The notes below the pieces were generated by a model. The model was not told the origin of the DNA. It worked only from the letters and a program-made list of their open reading frames with translations, and searched no databases. 64,000 nucleotides of DNA from JBBQSN01 sp963825505 (GTDB taxonomy: Bacteria > Actinomycetota > Actinomycetes > Actinomycetales > CAWJMD01). This document shows, in pieces, positions 24,627-32,559 of this stretch. Position numbers and translations under genes: made by a program. The stretch's first letter is position 1; every line of letters begins with the position of its first letter. The stretch spans positions 62,001-126,000 of the forward strand of contig CAWGTL010000024.1 in NCBI GenBank assembly GCA_963825505.1, read 5' to 3'.

Positions 24627-25715
24627 TCAGCCGCGCAGGGGCGTGTGCTCCGTCGGGACCCGCTCGCCCTCGGGTGGCGGCCCCGGCGGGGTGCCGTCGC
24701 CGAACGGCCTGCCGCCCATCGACTCCCGTCCGTGCGGGGTGGTCCAGCCGGACAGGTCCGGCCCCTGCGGCACGATCTGCGTGGGGTTGATGTCGGTGTG
24801 CACCACGTAGTAGTGCCGCTTGATCTGGGCGACGTCGATGGTGTCGCCGAACCCGGGGGTCTGGAACAGGTCGCGCGCGTACGCCCACAGCGCCGGCAGC
24901 TCGCTCAGCTTCTGCCGGTTGCACTTGAAATGGCCGTGGTACACCGCGTCGAACCGCGCCAGCGTGGTGAACAGGCGCACGTCGGCCTCGGTGATGGTGT
25001 CGCCCACCAGGAACCGCTGCGCGCTCAGCCGGTCCTCCAGCCAGTCCAGCGCCGTCCAGAGCCGGTCGTACGCCTTCTCGTACGCCTCCTGGGAGCCGGC
25101 GAAGCCGCAGCGGTACACGCCGTTGTTGACCTCGGTGTAGACACGGTGCTCGACCTCGTCGATCTCGTCCCGCCACTTCTGCGGGTACAGGTCCGGCGCG
25201 CCGTCGCGGTGGTGGGCCGTCCACTGGGTCGACAGGTCCAGGGTCATCTGCGGGAAGTCGTTGGTGACGACCTTCCCCGACGGCACGTCGACGAGCGCGG
25301 GGACGGTGATGCCCTTGGCGTAGTCGGGGTCGCGGGCGAGGAACGCCTCCTGGAGCCGCTCGATCCCGAGCACCGGGTCGTGTCCGTCCGGGTCGAGGTC
25401 GAAGCGCCACGAGCGCTCGTCGTGGGTCGGCCCGGGCAGGCCGAGGGAGATGACGTCCTCCAGCCCGAGCAGCCGGCGGACGATCACCGCCCGGTTGGCC
25501 CAGGGACAGGCGCGCGCCGCCACCAGCCGGTACCGGCCGGGCTCGACCGGCCAGCGCCGCACGCCGTCGTCGCCCTGCACCCCGAGGCCGTCGTCGCCGA
25601 TCGCGCCGTCAGACGTGACGCGGTCGGTGAGGTAGTCGGTGTCGCGGTCGAAGTCGCCTGTGCCCGAGACGTACTCGGCCGCACCGTCGTCCTCGCGCGT
25701 CTGCTGGTCAGCCAT
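24627..25715 (-). CDS. Glutathionyl-hydroquinone reductase-type GST (ECM4/YqjG family)
   Basis: 362 residues from ATG 25715. The thioredoxin-like N-domain has AARACPWANRAVIVRRLLG, with the catalytic Cys in a CPWA motif characteristic of the Xi-class. The helical C-domain has CGFAGSQEAYEKAYDRLW and ADVRLFTTLARFDAVYHGHF. These enzymes reduce glutathionyl- or, in actinobacteria, probably mycothiol-conjugated hydroquinones. The longer open frame upstream of 25715 lacks coding character. The physiological thiol is inferred. Confidence 0.9.
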   Translation of the reverse strand: MADQQTREDDGAAEYVSGTGDFDRDTDYLTDRVTSDGAIGDDGLGVQGDDGVRRWPVEPGRYRLVAARACPWANRAVIVRRLLGLEDVISLGLPGPTHDERSWRFDLDPDGHDPVLGIERLQEAFLARDPDYAKGITVPALVDVPSGKVVTNDFPQMTLDLSTQWTAHHRDGAPDLYPQKWRDEIDEVEHRVYTEVNNGVYRCGFAGSQEAYEKAYDRLWTALDWLEDRLSAQRFLVGDTITEADVRLFTTLARFDAVYHGHFKCNRQKLSELPALWAYARDLFQTPGFGDTIDVAQIKRHYYVVHTDINPTQIVPQGPDLSGWTTPHGRESMGGRPFGDGTPPGPPPEGERVPTEHTPLRG

Positions 25716-25788
25716 CCTGCGATGCTCGCACGACCTCGCGCCACCCGCGCGCCGATGAGTCCGGCACCGAGGGCAGGTCACCCCCTGC

Positions 25789-26079
25789 ATGACGACGATC
25801 ATCGTGACCGGCTGGCTCCAGGTCGACCCGGACCAGCGCGACGCCTACGTGGCGGACTGCGGTCCCGTCGTCGAGGCGGCCCGCTCGACGCAGGGCTGCC
25901 TCGACTTCGCCATCACCGCCTGCTCGGTCGACCCCGGTCGGGTGGTGGTGGCCGAGCGGTGGTCCGACCGTGCGGCGCTGGACGCCTTCCGCGGCTCGGG
26001 CACGCAGGGCGCGCAGGCCGCCGCGATCCTCGACGCCGCCGTCGACGAGTACGAGACCGACGGCGGAACCCGGCTCTGA
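25789..26079 (+). CDS. Antibiotic biosynthesis monooxygenase (ABM) domain protein
   Basis: 96 residues from ATG 25789, a single ABM/dimeric alpha-beta barrel: VTGWLQVDPDQRDAYVADC, then STQGCLDFAITA and VVVAERWSDRAALDAFRGSG. Members act as quinol or polyketide monooxygenases or heme-degrading-like enzymes without a metal or flavin. The substrate is unknown. Divergent from the GST gene, with which a quinone-related role could be shared (inference). Confidence 0.87.
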   Translation: MTTIIVTGWLQVDPDQRDAYVADCGPVVEAARSTQGCLDFAITACSVDPGRVVVAERWSDRAALDAFRGSGTQGAQAAAILDAAVDEYETDGGTRL

Positions 26080-26108
26080 CCGCCCGCGGGTCGCTCGGGA
26101 GCGGTCAG
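26076..26108. terminator. Bidirectional hairpin between convergent genes
   Basis: CTGACCGC (26076-26083) and GCGGTCAG (26101-26108) form a perfect 8-bp stem with a 17-nt loop. Both converging genes end inside it: the TGA at 26077-26079 and the complementary TGA at 26105-26107. Confidence 0.55.
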
Positions 26109-26686
26109 GCGGGGACGGGCCGGCGGCCGAGGAAGGCCATCGTGCGGGTGGTCTCGTCGGCGCCCTCCGGCTCGGGCAGCGCCGCACCGAACGCGCCGGG
26201 CGAGCGGGCCATGTCCGACAGCTGCTCCACCTGGGCGCGAACCCACTCGAGCTGGTCGGACGGTACCTCGTTCTCGACGCCACCGGCCTGGGACAGGTCC
26301 CAGCCGTGCACGACGAGGTCGACGCAGTGGAAGCGGCCGACCATGCCGGCGATGGTGCCCTTGCCGGAGCGGCCCTCGAACTCCCGGTCTGCCCGCGCGG
26401 GGTCGTCGAGCAGCGCCTGCATGCCGTCGCGGGTGGCCCGCCAGGCGCCGGCCGGGTCGTCGGCGGCGTCCGGCCCGGCGGGCAGCTCCTCGCCCGCCCC
26501 GGCCACGAAGCCGCGCTCGGACTCGACGACGTGCGCGACGACGTCGCGGGCCGTCCAGTCCTCGCACGGGCTCGGGGAGTCCCAGCGGTCGTCCGGCACC
26601 TGCTCGAGCAGGTCGGTGAAGCGGGCCGCCAGCACGCGGTAGCGCTCGGCGGGGGACAGGTCGGCGAGGGGTGCCTCGGTGCTCAT
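26105..26686 (-). CDS. TIGR03086 family metal-binding protein (possible separate gene)
   Basis: 193 residues from the internal ATG 26686 of the fused frame. The DinB-like four-helix fold has CEDWTARDVVAHVVESERGF, GRFHCVDLVVHGWDLSQA and a C-terminal LGRRPVPA, a complete family member. A CAGGAT hexamer lies six bases before the ATG, close to the leaderless -10 pattern used in this genome. The linker just before it has rare codons (CGA, CCA, TTT, CAA). These observations favour separate expression. Relatives use mycothiol or bind a metal through conserved histidines. Confidence 0.6.
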   Translation of the reverse strand: MSTEAPLADLSPAERYRVLAARFTDLLEQVPDDRWDSPSPCEDWTARDVVAHVVESERGFVAGAGEELPAGPDAADDPAGAWRATRDGMQALLDDPARADREFEGRSGKGTIAGMVGRFHCVDLVVHGWDLSQAGGVENEVPSDQLEWVRAQVEQLSDMARSPGAFGAALPEPEGADETTRTMAFLGRRPVPA

Positions 26687-28066
26687 GCCGCCATCCTGCA
26701 CCCGCGCGCTCACGGCGTCTTGGACAAAGGCGACGCCTGGTCGGCGCCAGCCTCGGCGCACCTCGGCGCCGCCGTCGCCGTCGTCCGCGCTCTCGTCGTC
26801 CGGTGCGGCGGGGACGTCGAGCGGGTGCGCCAGCTCGTCCTGCGGCATCCGGGCCCACAGGATCGCCACGACGGCCAGCACCGTGGGCACCAGGCCCGCG
26901 ACGAGGAACGTGGTCCGGAGCCCCACGAGCTCGCTCACCGGACCCGCGAGCGCCATCGACACCGGCATGAACGTCAGCGACACGAAGAAGTCCAGGCTCG
27001 AGACCCGTCCGAGCAGCGCCGGCGGCACCCGGCGCTGCAGCAGGGTCCCCCAGATCACCATGGCGCCCTGGAACACCGCGCCCATGACGAACCCGGCGAC
27101 GACCATCGGCCACACCGAGGTCGCGACGCCGAACACCACGAGCGGGATGCACCCCGCGCCCCAGGCCAGGTTCATCACCGTGAGGTAGCGGCGCGGGAGC
27201 CGCAGCGAGGCGACGACGAGCGACCCGAGCGCACCGCCGATGCCGAACGCGGCGAGCACCCACGCGTGCTCGGCGGGTCCGCCGCCCGCGCGGTCCTTGA
27301 TGGCGAACGGGGCGAGCACCTCGAACGGGCCGATCATCACCAGGATCATCACCGAGGCGTAGACGAGCGTCGCGAGCAGCCACGGCGTGCGGACCATGTA
27401 CACCCAGCCCTCGCGGACGTCGACGAGCACCTGCCGCACCGGGTGGCTGCCGTCGTCGACGACCTCGCGCCGCACCGCGGTGAGGGGCATGCCGAGCACG
27501 AACGCGGCAGCCACCAGGGCCGCGAGGGCAGCCGCGGCGAGCGCGACCGCCGGCGAGAAGGCGCCGACCACGGCGGCGGCGATCGCGGGTCCGGCGGCCT
27601 GCATCAGCGCCGGCCGCAGCACGCCCTCGAGGCCGTTGGCGGCGAGCAGGTGCTCCTCCGGCACCAGCGACGGCAGCACGGCCGAGTACGCCGGGAAGTA
27701 CAGCCCCGCGGCGAGCCCGGTGACCAGAGAGGCCAGCGCGAGGTGCCACAGCCGCAGCGCCCCGGCCGTGCCGAGCAGCGCCACGACACCGAGCGCCCCG
27801 GCGTTGACGAGCTCGACGGCGAGCAGGATCCGCTTCTGCGGGATGCGGTCGGCCAGCGCGCCGCCGAGCAGGGTGGTGGCCAGCATGCCGACGGCGCTGC
27901 CGGTCATCACGAACGAGACGTCGGCGGGCCCGCCGCCGAGCTCGACCACCTGCCAGAACAGCGCCACGACCACCAGCCCCGCCCCGAGTACCGAGGCGAC
28001 CAGCGACCCGAACAGCCAGCGGTACGCGGGGCTGCGCAGCGGCGTCAGGGCCTTGGGGGTGCTCAT
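26105..28066 (-). CDS. MFS transporter fused in frame to a TIGR03086-like domain
   Basis: A single 653-codon frame. Residues 1-415 are a 12-helix MFS exporter: LLGGALADRIPQKRILLAVE is the helix 2-3 loop, and the start is MSTPKALTPLRSPAYRWLFG. Residues about 416-460 are an acidic linker (APDDESADDGDGGAEV) that turns into poorly biased codons. The last 193 residues are a complete TIGR03086/mycothiol-maleylpyruvate-isomerase-fold protein with its own ATG at 26686. Either a real fusion, or two adjacent genes whose separating stop has been lost. The latter is more likely. Confidence 0.75.
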   Translation of the reverse strand: MSTPKALTPLRSPAYRWLFGSLVASVLGAGLVVVALFWQVVELGGGPADVSFVMTGSAVGMLATTLLGGALADRIPQKRILLAVELVNAGALGVVALLGTAGALRLWHLALASLVTGLAAGLYFPAYSAVLPSLVPEEHLLAANGLEGVLRPALMQAAGPAIAAAVVGAFSPAVALAAAALAALVAAAFVLGMPLTAVRREVVDDGSHPVRQVLVDVREGWVYMVRTPWLLATLVYASVMILVMIGPFEVLAPFAIKDRAGGGPAEHAWVLAAFGIGGALGSLVVASLRLPRRYLTVMNLAWGAGCIPLVVFGVATSVWPMVVAGFVMGAVFQGAMVIWGTLLQRRVPPALLGRVSSLDFFVSLTFMPVSMALAGPVSELVGLRTTFLVAGLVPTVLAVVAILWARMPQDELAHPLDVPAAPDDESADDGDGGAEVRRGWRRPGVAFVQDAVSARVQDGGMSTEAPLADLSPAERYRVLAARFTDLLEQVPDDRWDSPSPCEDWTARDVVAHVVESERGFVAGAGEELPAGPDAADDPAGAWRATRDGMQALLDDPARADREFEGRSGKGTIAGMVGRFHCVDLVVHGWDLSQAGGVENEVPSDQLEWVRAQVEQLSDMARSPGAFGAALPEPEGADETTRTMAFLGRRPVPA

Positions 28067-28189
28067 CGGGTGTCCTCGGTCGGGTCTGCGGGTGCGGTCG
28101 TGCCATCGTCGGTGATGGACCGGGCGCCGAACCAGTGCGTTCTCATCGTGACGCAGGGGTGCGACAGCAGGCCACGGACGCCTCGCGGG

Positions 28190-28525
28190 TCAGGTGGTCG
28201 TGCGCCGGGCCCGGCGTCCGCGGGCGAGCTCGGTGCCGAGCGCGTCCAGGCTCTGCTCCCAGAACGCGCTGAACTGCTGCACCCACGCGTCGACCTCCCG
28301 CAGACCGACGGGATCGACGGCGTAGAGCCGTCGCGTCCCTTCCGGTCGCACGGTCGCGAACCCGTTCTCCCGCAACACCTTCAGGTGCTGCGACACCGCG
28401 GGCTGGGAGATCCCGAACTCCTCGCGCACCACCTCGGTGACCGCGCCCGAGGTGAGCTCGCCGGACGCGAGCAGCTCCAGGATGCGACGGCGGACGGGGT
28501 CGCCGAGGACGTCGAAGGCGTGCAT
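28190..28525 (-). CDS. ArsR family transcriptional regulator
   Basis: 111 residues from ATG 28525. A winged HTH spans most of the protein: FDVLGDPVRRRILELLASG, then EEFGISQPAVSQHLKVLREN as helix-turn-helix and GTRRLYAVDPVGL as the wing. No cysteine metal site is visible. It is the second gene of a two-gene operon after an AHSA1-domain protein (stop and start overlap as TGATG). This AHSA1/ArsR pairing is common in actinobacteria, usually with ArsR first. It probably binds the palindrome at 29259-29270. Confidence 0.9.
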   Translation of the reverse strand: MHAFDVLGDPVRRRILELLASGELTSGAVTEVVREEFGISQPAVSQHLKVLRENGFATVRPEGTRRLYAVDPVGLREVDAWVQQFSAFWEQSLDALGTELARGRRARRTTT

Positions 28526-29238
28526 CAGGCGTGCGGGGCCGCCTGCTCGGCGCCCGCCGGCTCCGTGCCCTCCTGCTCCGCGGCCTCCTGCTCCGCGCCC
28601 TCCTGAGGGACCCCGGTGTAGAACGCCGTCGTCGCGGCCTCGGCGGCGCGCGCCGCGGACTCGTCCGTGCCTGCGGCGATCGAGGCCTCGGCCCACCCGC
28701 GGCTGCTGGTGGCCATCACCGCCCGCCCCTCGTCCGAGCCCGCCCAGGCGTCGCCGTGGTCCTGCGTGATCGACGCACCGCCGGACCCGAGGTGCAGGTG
28801 CAGCCCGAGCAGCGACAGGTCCCACCCGGTGCCGACCGCGCCGGGCCCGTAGGTGCCCCAGAACTCCTCCGGCACGTGCGCGGTGTGCACGAGCCGCAGC
28901 AGGGTGCCGTCCTCGCCCTGCGGCTCGAGGGTGACCTCGACCCACGAGACGCCGCCCATCGACTCCCAGGTCAGGGAGAAGGCGCGCGGGGCGTCGCAGG
29001 TGAGGACCTCCCCGCCGGCGTTGCCCTCCACCTGGTACCGGCCGCCGACCTCCAGGTCGCCGCTGACGGGAGCGAACCATCGGGGGAGGCGCTCGATCGA
29101 GGTGAGGGCGTCCCAGACGTCCTGGACGGGCGAAGGGTAGGTGCGCGAAGCCTGGACGACCTTCGCCTCCTGCCCGTCGCGGGTGATGGTGCTGACGACG
29201 CGGTCGATGCCGCCGACGATCTCGACAGGGGTGCTCAT
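28525..29238 (-). CDS. SRPBCC/AHSA1 domain protein with acidic repeat tail
   Basis: 237 residues from ATG 29238. The AHSA1 (Aha1 C-terminal-like, Bet v 1 fold) domain starts KVVQASRTYPSPVQDVWDAL and includes LEVGGRYQVEGNAGGEVL and PRAFSLTWES. A low-complexity C-terminal tail, GVPQEGAEQEAAEQEGTEPA, is rich in Glu, Gln and Ala. Such proteins bind hydrophobic ligands. First gene of the operon with ArsR, downstream of a palindromic operator. Confidence 0.87.
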   Translation of the reverse strand: MSTPVEIVGGIDRVVSTITRDGQEAKVVQASRTYPSPVQDVWDALTSIERLPRWFAPVSGDLEVGGRYQVEGNAGGEVLTCDAPRAFSLTWESMGGVSWVEVTLEPQGEDGTLLRLVHTAHVPEEFWGTYGPGAVGTGWDLSLLGLHLHLGSGGASITQDHGDAWAGSDEGRAVMATSSRGWAEASIAAGTDESAARAAEAATTAFYTGVPQEGAEQEAAEQEGTEPAGAEQAAPHA

Positions 29239-29258
29239 GGCGCCAGACTTCACTAACA

Positions 29259-29270
29259 ACTTATATAAGT
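29259..29270. promoter_or_regulatory. Perfect 12-bp palindrome ACTTATATAAGT, likely ArsR operator
   Basis: ACTTATATAAGT is perfectly self-complementary and exceptionally AT-rich for this window. On the minus strand it follows TTG, so it contains TTGACT, a likely -35 box, 21 bp before the AHSA1 start. ArsR proteins typically bind AT-rich dyads in this position. The binder is inferred from adjacency. Confidence 0.6.
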
Positions 29271-29293
29271 CAAGGCCGTGATTGTGACGTCTC

Positions 29294-30076
29294 TCAGCCG
29301 CGCTGCTGCGCGTCGCGCCACTGCACCCACCGGCGGACGCGGGACAGGTCGTAGTCGGGCCCGCCCGAGCTGACGGTGAACAGCGTGACCCCGAGGTCGA
29401 GCAGGGCCTGCCCGTTCTCCTCCGGCTCGCCTCCGACGCCGACCGAACGCTCGATCTCGCCGGGGTCGCGCCCGGCGTCGGCGCAGTGGCCGTCCAGGAT
29501 CCGCACCTTGCGCTCCACCACCTCGACGTCGCCGAAGCCGTGCCAGATGTCGGCGTGCCGGGCCACCAGCTTCAGCGTCTTCTTCTCGCCGCCGCCGCCG
29601 ATCAGCACCGGGATGTCGCGCGTGGGCGGCGGGTTCAGCCGTCCGAGGCGATGCTCGATCCGCGGCAGGGCCTCGGCCAGCGCGTCCAGACGCGCCCCGG
29701 CGGTGCCGAACTCGTAGCCGTACTCGTCGTAGTCCTTCTCGAACCAGCCGGACCCGATGCCGAGGATCAGCCGGCCGTCGCTGATGTGGTCGACGGTGCG
29801 GGCCATGTCGGCCAGCAGCTCGGGGTTGCGGTAGCTGTTGCACGTCACCAGCGCGCCGATCTCGACCCGCGAGGTCGCCTCCGCCCAGGCGCCGAGCATC
29901 GTCCAGCACTCGAAGTGCTCGCCCCCGGGCTCGCCGTAGAGCGGGTAGAAGTGGTCCCAGTTGAAGACGACGTCGACGCCGAGCTCCTCGGCCTCGGCCG
30001 CCGCCCGTCGGATGGCGGCGTACTCGGCGTGCTGCGGCTGGAGCTGGACACCGATCCGGATCGGTCGCGTGGTCAT
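29294..30076 (-). CDS. LLM-class F420-dependent oxidoreductase
   Basis: 260 residues from ATG 30076, six bases after a TAGCGT hexamer (30083-30088 on the complement). A luciferase-like barrel: RIGVQLQPQHAEYAAIRRAA, FNWDHFYPLYGEPGGEHFEC, RTVDHISDGRLILGIGSGWF and IPVLIGGGGEKKTLKLVARH are characteristic of the TIGR03560/F420 group. It transfers hydride from F420H2 to an unknown substrate. It stands alone, divergent from a DUF445 gene. Confidence 0.9.
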   Translation of the reverse strand: MTTRPIRIGVQLQPQHAEYAAIRRAAAEAEELGVDVVFNWDHFYPLYGEPGGEHFECWTMLGAWAEATSRVEIGALVTCNSYRNPELLADMARTVDHISDGRLILGIGSGWFEKDYDEYGYEFGTAGARLDALAEALPRIEHRLGRLNPPPTRDIPVLIGGGGEKKTLKLVARHADIWHGFGDVEVVERKVRILDGHCADAGRDPGEIERSVGVGGEPEENGQALLDLGVTLFTVSSGGPDYDLSRVRRWVQWRDAQQRG

Positions 30077-30120
30077 GGCCACACGCTAGGTGCGCGCCGG
30101 GCGTCCGGCACGCTGTCACC

Positions 30121-31398
30121 ATGACCGCACCGCTGACCGCTCCGCTCACCGGCCCGCCGGGCGCCCCGGGCTCGCTGGACGCCGAGCGGCTGCGCGCCCT
30201 GCGCCGGATGCAGGCGGTGGCGGTGGGCCTGCTCCTGCTGGCGGCCCTGGTCTACGTGCTGACCTTCGGCGAGGACCGCTTCCTCGGGTACGTGAACGCG
30301 GGCGCGGAGGCGTCCATGGTCGGCGCGGTCGCCGACTGGTTCGCCGTCACCGCCCTGTTCCGCCGCCCGCTCGGCCTGCCGATCCCGCACACCGCGCTGG
30401 TGCCCGAGCGCAAGGAGGCCCTCGGCCAGAGCCTGGAGCAGTTCGTCACCGAGAGCTTCCTGACCGCCGACGTCGCCCGCGACCGCGTCGCCGGGGCCGA
30501 GCCGGCGCTGCGGGTCGGGCGCTGGGTGTCGCAGCCCGAGAACGCGGCGCGGGTCGTGCGCGAGGTCGCGCCCGCCCTGGCGCGGGCGCTGCGCAGCGTC
30601 GGCGAGGACGAGGTGCGCGCCTTCGTCGAGCAGGCGCTGCTGCCCCGGCTGTCGGCCGAGCCGCTGTCGCCGGTGGCCGGGCACCTGCTGGAGAACGTCC
30701 TGCGCGACGGCGCCCACCGGCCGCTGGTCGACCTCGTCCTGGTGGAGGGTCACGACTGGCTCGCCGCGCACGCCGACACCGTGGGCGCGGTGGTGCGGGA
30801 GCGGGCGCCGTGGTGGTCGCCCGCCTGGCTCGACGACCGCGTCGTCGACCGGGTGTACCGCGAGGCGCTGCGCTGGGTGGCGGACGTGCGCGACGACCCC
30901 GACCACCGGGCGCGGGAGGCGCTGGACTCGCTGCTCTCGCGCCTGGCCGACGACCTGCAGCACGACGACGCCACCCGCGAGCGGGCCGAGGCGCTCAAGG
31001 AGCGGGTGCTGGCCAACCCCGGGACCGCGGACGCCGCCACGGCCGTCGCCGAGTCGGTCAGGGCGGCGGTGGTCGAGTCGCTGGACGACGTCGACGGTCC
31101 GCTGCACGAGCGCGCCAGGCGTGCGCTGGTCGACCTCGGCCGTCGGTTGGTGGACGACACCGACCTGCGCTCGCGGGTCGACGCCCGGGCCGCGGACGCC
31201 GCCGCCTTCCTGGTCGACACCTACGGTCCCGAGGTGGCCGCGACGATCTCGCACACCGTCCAGCGCTGGGACGGCAAGGAGGCGGCCCGCCGGATCGAGC
31301 TGCTGGTGGGCCGCGACCTGCAGTTCATCCGGATCAACGGCACCGTCGTCGGCGGGCTGGTGGGCGTGACGATCCACGCGGTGTCCCGGCTGCTGTGA
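30121..31398 (+). CDS. DUF445 (YjiN-like) membrane-anchored protein
   Basis: 425 residues from ATG 30121. An N-terminal membrane helix (VAVGLLLLAALVYVLTFG) is followed by GAEASMVGAVADWFAVTALF and RRPLGLPIPHTALVPERKEA, the DUF445 signature. A long helical region follows and ends in a C-terminal membrane-associated motif RINGTVVGGLVGVTIHAVSR. The family is widespread and of unknown function, probably peripheral to the cell envelope. It stands alone with its own promoter, divergent from the LLM gene. Confidence 0.92.
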   Translation: MTAPLTAPLTGPPGAPGSLDAERLRALRRMQAVAVGLLLLAALVYVLTFGEDRFLGYVNAGAEASMVGAVADWFAVTALFRRPLGLPIPHTALVPERKEALGQSLEQFVTESFLTADVARDRVAGAEPALRVGRWVSQPENAARVVREVAPALARALRSVGEDEVRAFVEQALLPRLSAEPLSPVAGHLLENVLRDGAHRPLVDLVLVEGHDWLAAHADTVGAVVRERAPWWSPAWLDDRVVDRVYREALRWVADVRDDPDHRAREALDSLLSRLADDLQHDDATRERAEALKERVLANPGTADAATAVAESVRAAVVESLDDVDGPLHERARRALVDLGRRLVDDTDLRSRVDARAADAAAFLVDTYGPEVAATISHTVQRWDGKEAARRIELLVGRDLQFIRINGTVVGGLVGVTIHAVSRLL

Positions 31399-31461
31399 GC
31401 GCCGACCGGATCCGAGCCGGCCGGACCGATGAGAAGACGACGGGGACGGGGTCTGACGGAC

Positions 31462-32094
31462 ATGAGCGTCTACGCCGAGATCAGCGTTTCCACCGACGGC
31501 TACGTGGCCGGACCCGGGATGGGCCCGGACGAGCCGATGGGCGTCGGCGGCGAGCAGCTGCACGAGTGGGTGTTCGCCACCCGGCTCTGGCACGAGATGG
31601 CAGGCGAGGACGGCGGTGAGACCGGGCCGGACGACGACGCGATGCGGGCCTACCGGCGGGCCGGCGCGACGGTCATGGGGCGGCACATGTTCGGCGGCTT
31701 CGGGGGTCCGTGGGACCTGTCCTGGACGGGCTGGTGGGGCGAGACACCGCCGTACGGCCACGACGTGTTCGTCCTCACCCACCATCCGCGCGACCCGTTG
31801 CCGATGGACGGCGGTACCACCTTCCACTTCGTCACCGACGGCATCGAGGAGGCCGTCCGCCGGGCCCGGGAGTCGGCGGGCGAGCGGGACGTGGTGGTCG
31901 CCGGCGGTGGCAGCGCGGTGCAGCAGGCGCTCGCCGCCGGGCTGGTCGACGAGCTCACCCTGCACGTGGCCCCGGTCCTGCTCGGCGACGGCGTGCGCCT
32001 GTTCGGCACGGGGCAGCCCGGCGCCCGGCTGGAGCTCCTCGGCACCTCCGGGTCGTCGGCGGTGAGTCACCTGCGGTACCGCGTGGTGCGCTGA
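31462..32094 (+). CDS. Dihydrofolate reductase-like (RibD C-terminal) protein
   Basis: 210 residues from ATG 31462. The RibD-C/DHFR-like fold is visible: AEISVSTDGYVAGPGMGPDE, RRAGATVMGRHMFGGFGG, VVAGGGSAVQQALAAGLVDE and LTLHVAPVLLGDGVRLFG. These proteins bind NADPH, but most are not true dihydrofolate reductases. The reaction is unknown. It lies in a same-strand run but with 60-bp gaps on both sides, so it may be independently transcribed. Confidence 0.9.
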   Translation: MSVYAEISVSTDGYVAGPGMGPDEPMGVGGEQLHEWVFATRLWHEMAGEDGGETGPDDDAMRAYRRAGATVMGRHMFGGFGGPWDLSWTGWWGETPPYGHDVFVLTHHPRDPLPMDGGTTFHFVTDGIEEAVRRARESAGERDVVVAGGGSAVQQALAAGLVDELTLHVAPVLLGDGVRLFGTGQPGARLELLGTSGSSAVSHLRYRVVR

Positions 32095-32155
32095 GGCGGC
32101 GAGCGGTCCGGGACCGAACGGGAACACCGTCCAGCGGTACCCGGTTGCCACCGGC

Positions 32156-32548
32156 ATGACGACAACCGTCCCGGAGGACCTCCTCGACCTGCTGGAGCGG
32201 CCGCTGTTCGCGGCGCTCGGCACCGTGCGCCCCGACGGCTCCGTCCAGGTGAACCCGATGTGGTTCGACTGGGACGGCGAGCACCTGCGGTTCACCCACA
32301 CCACCAAGCGAGCCAAGTACCGCAACCTGCAGGCGAACCCGGCGATGAGCCTGCTCGTGATCGACCCCGACGACCCGATGCGGTTCGTCGAGGTCCGCGG
32401 CGAGCTGGTGGCGGCGGAGCCCGACCCCACCGGGTCGTTCTACGTGCACCTCGGGCAGCGCTACGGCGACCCGGACACGGCCGCGCCGCCCGACAGCGCG
32501 GACCGCGTGATCCTGGTGATGGACGTCCGGAAGATCCAGCGCAAGTAG
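32156..32548 (+). CDS. PPOX class F420-dependent enzyme (flavin/deazaflavin-binding)
   Basis: 130 residues from ATG 32156. A split-barrel pyridoxamine-oxidase-like fold: FAALGTVRPDGSVQVNPMWF, HTTKRAKYRNLQANPAMSLL and EVRGELVAAEPDPTGSFYVH. These features match the F420-dependent TIGR03618-type subgroup. It probably reduces an aromatic or tetrapyrrole-like substrate using F420H2. Only 11 bp separate it from the alditol oxidase, so the two may be co-transcribed. Confidence 0.88.
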   Translation: MTTTVPEDLLDLLERPLFAALGTVRPDGSVQVNPMWFDWDGEHLRFTHTTKRAKYRNLQANPAMSLLVIDPDDPMRFVEVRGELVAAEPDPTGSFYVHLGQRYGDPDTAAPPDSADRVILVMDVRKIQRK

Positions 32549-32559
32549 CGTCTGCGCCC

